Assembly (NCBI GenBank): GCA_947631705.1
Contig: CANRMJ010000001.1
Span: 1-64,000 of the forward strand
Length of the DNA: 64,000 nucleotides
Source: an uncultured Clostridia bacterium
GTDB lineage: Bacteria > Bacillota > Clostridia > Oscillospirales > Acutalibacteraceae
Direction of reading: 5' to 3'
Shown here: positions 59,193 to 64,000 of the stretch, in pieces
Layout: every line of letters begins with the position of its first letter
Position numbering within the stretch: the first letter of the stretch is position 1
Notes under the pieces: generated by a model
The model's database searches: none
The model's input: only the letters and a program-made list of their open reading frames with translations
What the model was told of the DNA's origin: nothing
Program-made: the position numbers and the translations under genes

Positions 59193-60971
59193 ATGGAAAC
59201 AACGCTCACAAAAAATAAATCTCTTCTTGATTGGCTCGATGAAAAGGTTGAGCTTTTAAAGCCGTCAAAAATTATGTGGATAGACGGTTCTAAGGAGCAG
59301 ATAGACGCTCTTAAAAAAGAGGCTGTTGAAACGGGAGAAATGATTAAGCTCAACGAAGAACTTCTGCCGGACTGCTATCTTCACAGAACGGCGGAAAACG
59401 ATGTTGCCCGCGTTGAGGACAGAACCCTCATCTGCTCAAAAACAGAGAAGGACGCAGGCCCCACAAACCACTGGATGGCTCCCGATAAAGCATATGAGAT
59501 GCTCTATGATATTGCGGCAGGCTCATATGAGGGCAGAACAATGTATATCATTCCTTATTCGATGGGTCCCGTAGGCTCGCCTTTCTCAAAAATAGGCATT
59601 GAGATAACCGACTCGATTTACGTTGTTCTTAATATGAACATAATGACAAGAATAGGAAAGAAAGTGCTTGACGCTCTCGGAGATTCAAACGACTGGGTTC
59701 GCGGTATGCACTGCAAATGCAATGTAGACCCCGAAAAGAGATGGATTTGCCAATTCCCAGAGGATAACACTATCATCTCCGTAAACTCGGCTTACGGCGG
59801 AAATGTTCTTTTGGGCAAAAAATGTTTTGCGCTTCGCATTGCGTCGTATCTCGGAAAAAATGAAATGTGGCAGGCAGAGCATATGCTCATTCTCGGTCTT
59901 CAAAAGCCGGACGGCACTGTTAAATATATCTGCGCCGCTTTCCCAAGCGCCTGCGGAAAAACAAACCTTGCAATGCTTATTCCGCCCGAGGGATACCTCA
60001 AAAAAGGCTATAAGGTATGGTGCGTAGGCGACGATATTTCTTGGATAAGAAAAGGCTCCGACGGTCGCCTTTACGCCATTAATCCCGAAAACGGTTTCTT
60101 CGGCGTTGCTCCCGGCACAAATATGAAATCAAACCCGAACGCTCTTAAATCCACAATGAGCGGAACCATATTCACGAATGTTTGCCATAATCTTGACAAC
60201 AACACTGTATGGTGGGAGGGGCTCGACAAGAATCCGCCCACAAACGCCATAGATTGGAAAGGCAACCCGTGGAACGGCGCCGAATCAAACGAAAAAGGAG
60301 CTCATCCCAATTCAAGATTCACAGCTCCCGCGGTAAATTGCCCCTGCATTTCGCCGGAGTTTGAAAATCCTCAGGGTGTTCCGATTTCCGCGTTCGTTTT
60401 CGGAGGCCGCCGCGCAAAGCTCACCCCGCTTGTTTACCAGTCTAAGAGCTGGAATCACGGCGTGTTCGTTGGTTCAATTATGGGCTCGGAAACAACTGCC
60501 GCCGCAACAGGCGCAGTTGGAGTTGTTCGCCGCGATCCCATGGCAATGCTCCCGTTCTGCGGCTACAATATGGGCGATTATTGGAAACATTGGATTGATA
60601 TCGGCAAAACGCTTGATCCCGATAAGGCTCCGAAAATCTTTAATGTAAACTGGTTCCGTAAAGATGACGAGGGCAACTTCCTGTGGCCCGGATTCGGCGA
60701 CAATATGCGCGTTCTCGATTGGATTATAGACCGCTGCGAGGGCAAGGTAGACGCGGTTGAAACGCCTATCGGTTATCTTCCCAAGCCGGATGATATAAAT
60801 CTCGACGGTCTTGATATGACAACCGACGACCTTGAAAAAATCCTTGATGTTGACAAAGAAGCGTGGAAGGAAGAGCTTAAAGGAGTTGAAGAGCTTTACG
60901 CTAAATTCGGCGACACACTTCCGAAAGAGCTTGCCAAAGAGCTTGAAACGCTTGAATCAAATCTTAAATAA
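59193..60971 (+). CDS. pckG: Phosphoenolpyruvate carboxykinase (GTP)
   Basis: Interconverts oxaloacetate and PEP, linking the C4 pool to the glycolytic genes at 17-21 kb. The GTP-enzyme P-loop is AAFPSACGKTNLAMLIPP (about residue 250), with the substrate loop YSMGPVGSPFSKIGIE near 125, ISWIRKG, and the R-loop/lid GGRRAKLTPLVYQS near 405. 592 aa is usual. This GTP form is less common in Clostridia than the ATP-type enzyme. Confidence 0.96.
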   Translation: METTLTKNKSLLDWLDEKVELLKPSKIMWIDGSKEQIDALKKEAVETGEMIKLNEELLPDCYLHRTAENDVARVEDRTLICSKTEKDAGPTNHWMAPDKAYEMLYDIAAGSYEGRTMYIIPYSMGPVGSPFSKIGIEITDSIYVVLNMNIMTRIGKKVLDALGDSNDWVRGMHCKCNVDPEKRWICQFPEDNTIISVNSAYGGNVLLGKKCFALRIASYLGKNEMWQAEHMLILGLQKPDGTVKYICAAFPSACGKTNLAMLIPPEGYLKKGYKVWCVGDDISWIRKGSDGRLYAINPENGFFGVAPGTNMKSNPNALKSTMSGTIFTNVCHNLDNNTVWWEGLDKNPPTNAIDWKGNPWNGAESNEKGAHPNSRFTAPAVNCPCISPEFENPQGVPISAFVFGGRRAKLTPLVYQSKSWNHGVFVGSIMGSETTAAATGAVGVVRRDPMAMLPFCGYNMGDYWKHWIDIGKTLDPDKAPKIFNVNWFRKDDEGNFLWPGFGDNMRVLDWIIDRCEGKVDAVETPIGYLPKPDDINLDGLDMTTDDLEKILDVDKEAWKEELKGVEELYAKFGDTLPKELAKELETLESNLK

Positions 60972-60983
60972 AGCAAAACAAAC

Positions 60984-61007
60984 GGGCTGCCTTATCCAAG
61001 GCAGCCC
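60984..61007 (+). repeat. Perfect 10-bp hairpin after pckG
   Basis: GGGCTGCCTT (60984-60993) / AAGGCAGCCC (60998-61007), tetraloop. No T-run follows; a terminator or RNA-stabilising role is possible. Confidence 0.6.
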
Positions 61008-61008
61008 T

Positions 61009-61299
61009 CAGACTGTCGATAAAGCGGTCTGAAACACGCCGAAACAAAAACAGTCATAGTGGTAATAATATTGATATATTAAAAAGCAGTAAAACTTCTT
61101 AATTATAAAATAGATTTTTGTATTGAGAAAAGTCGCTTGAACATCGAATTCAAGCGACTTTTGGCGTTTTCACCTTTTGGCAACTCTACCGTACCTATGT
61201 ACGCCTACAAATTGCCAAAAGGCGAATTCAGTTCCGTTTCTCGAAGTCTGCAGGCAGACTGTCGATAAAGCGGTCTGAAACACGCCGAAACAAAAACAG
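61009..61299. repeat. Identical 45-bp direct repeats flanking nested palindromes
   Basis: Copies at 61009-61053 and 61255-61299 are identical (start CAGACTGTCGATAAAGCGG, end CGAAACAAAAACAG); each contains CAGAC-13-GTCTG. Between them is a 201-bp segment with two large palindromes: AAAAGTCGCTTGAA (61128-61141) / TTCAAGCGACTTTT (61149-61162), and CCTTTTGGCAA (61173-61183) / TTGCCAAAAGG (61212-61222). AGTCTGCAGGCAGACT (61245-61260) overlaps the second copy. No gene is seen in 60972-61339. Confidence 0.8.
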
Positions 61300-61327
61300 C
61301 GCCCGTTTCATTTAAAGAAACGGGCGC
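61287..61327 (-). terminator. Terminator of the FN3-repeat gene
   Basis: Perfect 11-bp stem GCGCCCGTTTC (61299-61309) / GAAACGGGCGC (61317-61327). On the minus strand it is followed by TGTTTTTGTTT, which is part of the 45-bp repeat. Confidence 0.85.
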
Positions 61328-61339
61328 AAATTTATTGCG

Positions 61340-64000
61340 TTATTTTACTTGAACAGAAAGAGTTTCAGACCATACGCCGGATATTCTTTCACCTGCGCGC
61401 GTGCAGTAGGAGCGCACTCTTACATAGTATGTTATTTTGCTCTGTGCCGTTGCAATTGTTGCCGAGGTACTGCTTGAGCCAACGTCTACCGACTTGATGT
61501 TTGACGAAAAATCGGGAGAGGTGGACCACATTACCTCATATCCGTGGCAGAAATCGCCGCTCCATCTAACGGTTATCTGCTTTGAGGCGTTTGAAACCGC
61601 CGATTCGATTTTAGGCTGCTTGCTTAAAGCGTATAACGATATCTGCGCGGCGGCTCCGAGATTGCCCTCCCCGCCTTTATAAGCTCTTACCATATATGTG
61701 TATTGGTAAGTTGGGGTAAGCCCCTCAGCGGTATAGGTGTTGTTGTTGCTGCCTTTTACCGTTGCCAGTTTCCACCATTGGTCAACGCCCTTTTTGTAAA
61801 TCACATAGCCGTCGGCGTTAGGCTGAGCGTTCCATGTGAGAACAAGCTTTGTGCCGTCGGCAGAGCCGGCGAGAAATTTAAGACCCGTAATTTGGGTCGG
61901 CTTTGTATTGAAATGATACGTTTCCGACCAGTTTGTGCCGTAAAGAGGAGTAACACCGTTGATTTTTATTCCCGCCGCGACTCTTACATAATAACCTGTT
62001 GAGGGTGCAAGATTTGTGAGCGTTCTGCTCGTGTAGCCCGTGTTCATAGCGTCTCTCCAGGTGATTCCGTCCTCGGAAATCTGAATTTTATAAAGCTGGG
62101 CTCCGTTAACCTTGTCGTAGGATATATCAACCGTTGTGGACGTTGAGTTCGTCAGCTTAATGTTTTGAACCTTCGTAAGCTTTGCGAGCACTCCGTTCGC
62201 GTAATCGGGATATGTGTATGTTTCGTGGGTGTTGCTGTTGCCTCCGAGATTGCCCTCGCCGCCCTTGTAGGCTCTGACTCTGAACGAATAATTTTTGTTT
62301 GGGGTGAGATTATATACTATGTATTCCCAGTTTTCTCCGCCCTTAACCGTGTCTATAACTTTCCAGCTTGAATTGATAAGCTGATAAATCTTGTAGCCGT
62401 CCGCCTTCGGCTGAGCGTTCCAGGCGAGCTTTATTCTGTCTCCGTTTGTGGAGCGCCAGGTTGTTCTTAAATTTGATACCTGTTCGGGCTTTGTGTAGAA
62501 GTGACCCGTGTCTGACCACTTCGTGTCGTACATCGGGGTAACGCCGTTGGCTTTTATTCCCGCGGTAACTCTCACATAATAAGTGGTTGAGGGTGCAAGA
62601 TTTGTGAGCGTTCTGCTCGTGTAGCCCGTGTTCATCGCGTCTCTCCAGGTGGTTCCGTCCTCGGAAATCTGGATTTTGTAAAGCTGGGCTCCGTTAACCT
62701 TGTCGTATGATATATCAACCGTTGTGGGCGTTGTGTTCGTTAGCTTAACGTTTTTAACAATGCCGAGTGTGCCGAGGGTGGAGCTGTAATTCGGGAACGT
62801 GTATGTTTCGTGTGTGTTGCTGTAGCCTCCGAGATTGCCCTCGCCGCCCTTGTAGGCTCTGACTCTGAACGAATAATTTTTGTTTGGGGTGAGATTATAT
62901 ACAATGTATTCCCGGTTTTCTCCGCCCTTAACCGTGTCTATAACCTTCCAGCTTGAATTGATCAGCTGATAAATCTTGTAGCCGTCCGCCTTCGGCTGAG
63001 CGTTCCAAGCGAGCTTGATTCTGTCTCCGTTAGAGGAGCGCCAGGTCGTTCTTAAATTTGTTACCTGTTCGGGCTTTGTGCTGAAATGACCTGTGTCGGA
63101 CCAGTTGGCTGAATATCTGCCCGCTCCGTTTTGCTTTATTCCGCCGGCAACCCTTACAAGATAGGTAACGGATGGGTCAAGGTTTGTGAGCGTTCTGCTC
63201 GTGTAGCCCGTGTTCATCGCAACGCTCCACGAACTTCCGTTATCCTTTGATATCTGGATTTGATAAAGAGAGGCGCCCTTTATCTCGTCATATGAGATAT
63301 CAACCGTTGTGGGAGTTGTGTTTGTCAGCTTAACGTTCTGCACCTTCGGCATTGATGCCAACGCCTCGTCTGCGGTGGGTGTTTTAATTGTGAACGGGTC
63401 TGACCAGTATGCCGAATAAGTGTATTTTGAATTCTTATATTGATAAGCTCTTATTTTGAATGTGTATTCGGTGCCGGGTTCAAGCTGTTTGATTAATGCA
63501 GACGCCGTTGAGGAATTTACAGACGATGTAATCAAACCGTTAACGAGCACTTGGATTTGATATCCGTTTACGTTTGAAACGGCTTTCCAGCTAAGATCAA
63601 CGGAATTGCCGAAAGCGTTGCTGCTTACGCCCTCCACCTTGGGAATTGATGTGGAAACGCTGTCGTCGCCGGGCATATTTACGAAAACGGGAATGTAAAA
63701 CGTTTTAGCGTTTGCAAGCTCGCCGGAATTCTTGTAGCCCTTGTAAGTGTTGCTTGCCTCCGATGCCGCCGCCTGTACGTTTGCCATATACTCGTGGGCG
63801 TACATATTCGAGCCGGAGGCGGGATTAACATTGAATTTCTGAAGATAGCCCGTGTTTTGCGTTATATAATTATCCGCAATCCAAAACGCGCCGTTGTAGA
63901 TGGAAAGATAAGGGTTGCTCCACGGTCTGTTATAGTTGCGGTTAAGAAGATCCCTGCGGATATATCCCGTGTAGGTTGTGCCGCCAACCGAAACCTTTAT
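61340..64000 (-). CDS. Secreted glucosaminidase-like protein with eight FN3 modules, partial
   Basis: The frame is open to the right window edge, so at least 886 C-terminal residues are seen; the ATG at 63805 is internal. The first 115 or so residues (NGAFWIADNYITQ, LQKFNVNP, YAHEYMANVQAAASEASNTYKGYKNSG, FYIPVFVNMPG) match the C-terminal part of the N-acetylglucosaminidase domain of clostridial autolysins. Eight fibronectin III modules follow, alternating two types. Modules 2-3, 4-5 and 6-7 are near-copies with a DNA period of about 585 bp. Probably a cell-surface peptidoglycan hydrolase or adhesin. Confidence 0.85.
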   Translation of the reverse strand: MKVSVGGTTYTGYIRRDLLNRNYNRPWSNPYLSIYNGAFWIADNYITQNTGYLQKFNVNPASGSNMYAHEYMANVQAAASEASNTYKGYKNSGELANAKTFYIPVFVNMPGDDSVSTSIPKVEGVSSNAFGNSVDLSWKAVSNVNGYQIQVLVNGLITSSVNSSTASALIKQLEPGTEYTFKIRAYQYKNSKYTYSAYWSDPFTIKTPTADEALASMPKVQNVKLTNTTPTTVDISYDEIKGASLYQIQISKDNGSSWSVAMNTGYTSRTLTNLDPSVTYLVRVAGGIKQNGAGRYSANWSDTGHFSTKPEQVTNLRTTWRSSNGDRIKLAWNAQPKADGYKIYQLINSSWKVIDTVKGGENREYIVYNLTPNKNYSFRVRAYKGGEGNLGGYSNTHETYTFPNYSSTLGTLGIVKNVKLTNTTPTTVDISYDKVNGAQLYKIQISEDGTTWRDAMNTGYTSRTLTNLAPSTTYYVRVTAGIKANGVTPMYDTKWSDTGHFYTKPEQVSNLRTTWRSTNGDRIKLAWNAQPKADGYKIYQLINSSWKVIDTVKGGENWEYIVYNLTPNKNYSFRVRAYKGGEGNLGGNSNTHETYTYPDYANGVLAKLTKVQNIKLTNSTSTTVDISYDKVNGAQLYKIQISEDGITWRDAMNTGYTSRTLTNLAPSTGYYVRVAAGIKINGVTPLYGTNWSETYHFNTKPTQITGLKFLAGSADGTKLVLTWNAQPNADGYVIYKKGVDQWWKLATVKGSNNNTYTAEGLTPTYQYTYMVRAYKGGEGNLGAAAQISLYALSKQPKIESAVSNASKQITVRWSGDFCHGYEVMWSTSPDFSSNIKSVDVGSSSTSATIATAQSKITYYVRVRSYCTRAGERISGVWSETLSVQVK
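61910..63360 (-). repeat. Tandem FN3 pair repeats, period about 585 bp
   Basis: A marker sequence beginning GTGAGCGTTCTGCTCGTG starts at 62016, 62604 and 63186 (588 and 582 bp apart). Long stretches around each copy are nearly identical at the DNA level, indicating recent duplication or gene conversion inside the gene. Confidence 0.9.

Noticed and set aside
61009..61299. CRISPR array
   Set aside because: Only two repeat copies, 45 bp long with a 201-bp palindromic interval; no cas genes are nearby.
61910..63360. CRISPR or satellite repeats
   Set aside because: The repeats are in-frame FN3 coding units of about 585 bp.

Overview
The window looks like a chromosomal segment of an anaerobic Bacillota (Clostridia) bacterium, plausibly an uncultured gut Oscillospirales/Christensenellales-type lineage (inference; no rRNA is present to place it). 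The basis is: sigma-A promoters of TTGACA-17-TATAAT type, strong GGAGG ribosome sites with some TTG/GTG starts, a T-box leader, a yybP-ykoY-type leader, an argS/YwiB-like pair, PadR/HAAS and XRE/DUF4097 sensors, an SSB ending in DDLPF and moderate G+C with AT-rich accessory patches.

Layout. 1-2.7 kb: the distal end of a contractile-tail (Mu/P2-like) baseplate operon, cut by the window edge, ending at a terminator. 2.9-6.3 kb: coaX, a DUF1015 gene and a membrane-embedded M28 peptidase. 6.3-10.1 kb: a zinc-ribbon membrane protein, a membrane-anchored XRE/DUF4097 protein and galM. 10.3-16.2 kb: FHA protein, FtsW/RodA glycosyltransferase, class B PBP (a wall-synthesis module), hflX, a DUF4830 protein and an RsuA-type pseudouridine synthase. 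16.5-21.4 kb: a PucR/CdaR-type regulator, then the glycolytic genes pgk-tpiA-gpmI. 21.5-24 kb: PadR/HAAS pair and a PRTase. 24-27.2 kb: leucine T-box, leuA, leuB. 27.2-30.4 kb: small XRE regulator opposite three consecutive zinc-ribbon membrane proteins. 30.5-31.6 kb: rpsF-ssb-rpsR. 31.7-33.9 kb: TetR, flavodoxin and a CMD-cupin fusion, with a duplicated palindromic operator. 33.9-36.3 kb: PI-PLC-like protein and an overlapping hypothetical/PHP pair. 36.4-42.1 kb, minus strand: ddl-murI-DUF1934, then argS and a radical SAM gene. 42.2-45.7 kb: hypothetical gene and serC-serA with an unusual leader. 45.9-47.5 kb: small XRE, DUF805/zinc-ribbon and coiled-coil membrane proteins. 47.8-50.4 kb: DRE-TIM aldolase and a CLC antiporter. 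50.6-53.4 kb: riboswitch-controlled nfeD-SPFH pair and a membrane-anchored protein. 53.5-61 kb: polA-rimI-(unknown)-tsaD and GTP-type pckG. 61.3-64 kb: the C-terminal part of a secreted glucosaminidase-like protein with eight FN3 modules.

How they work together. Most of the window is core metabolism and housekeeping: lower glycolysis with PEP carboxykinase, serine synthesis from 3-phosphoglycerate, leucine synthesis under tRNA-Leu control, wall precursor and wall assembly genes (murI, ddl, FtsW/RodA, PBP), and translation (rpsF/rpsR, argS, rimI acting on S18, tsaD). The best leads for something undescribed are regulatory: a Mn-type riboswitch on nfeD-SPFH; the serC leader, with a 17-codon ORF overlapping mutually exclusive hairpins; folded leaders of pckG and argS; and paired palindromes in front of the TetR and aldolase genes. 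The AT-rich zinc-ribbon membrane protein clusters, each facing a small XRE repressor, are the most system-like unknown. I found no CRISPR array, transposase, integrase or tRNA gene. No obvious toxin-antitoxin or defence locus is visible.
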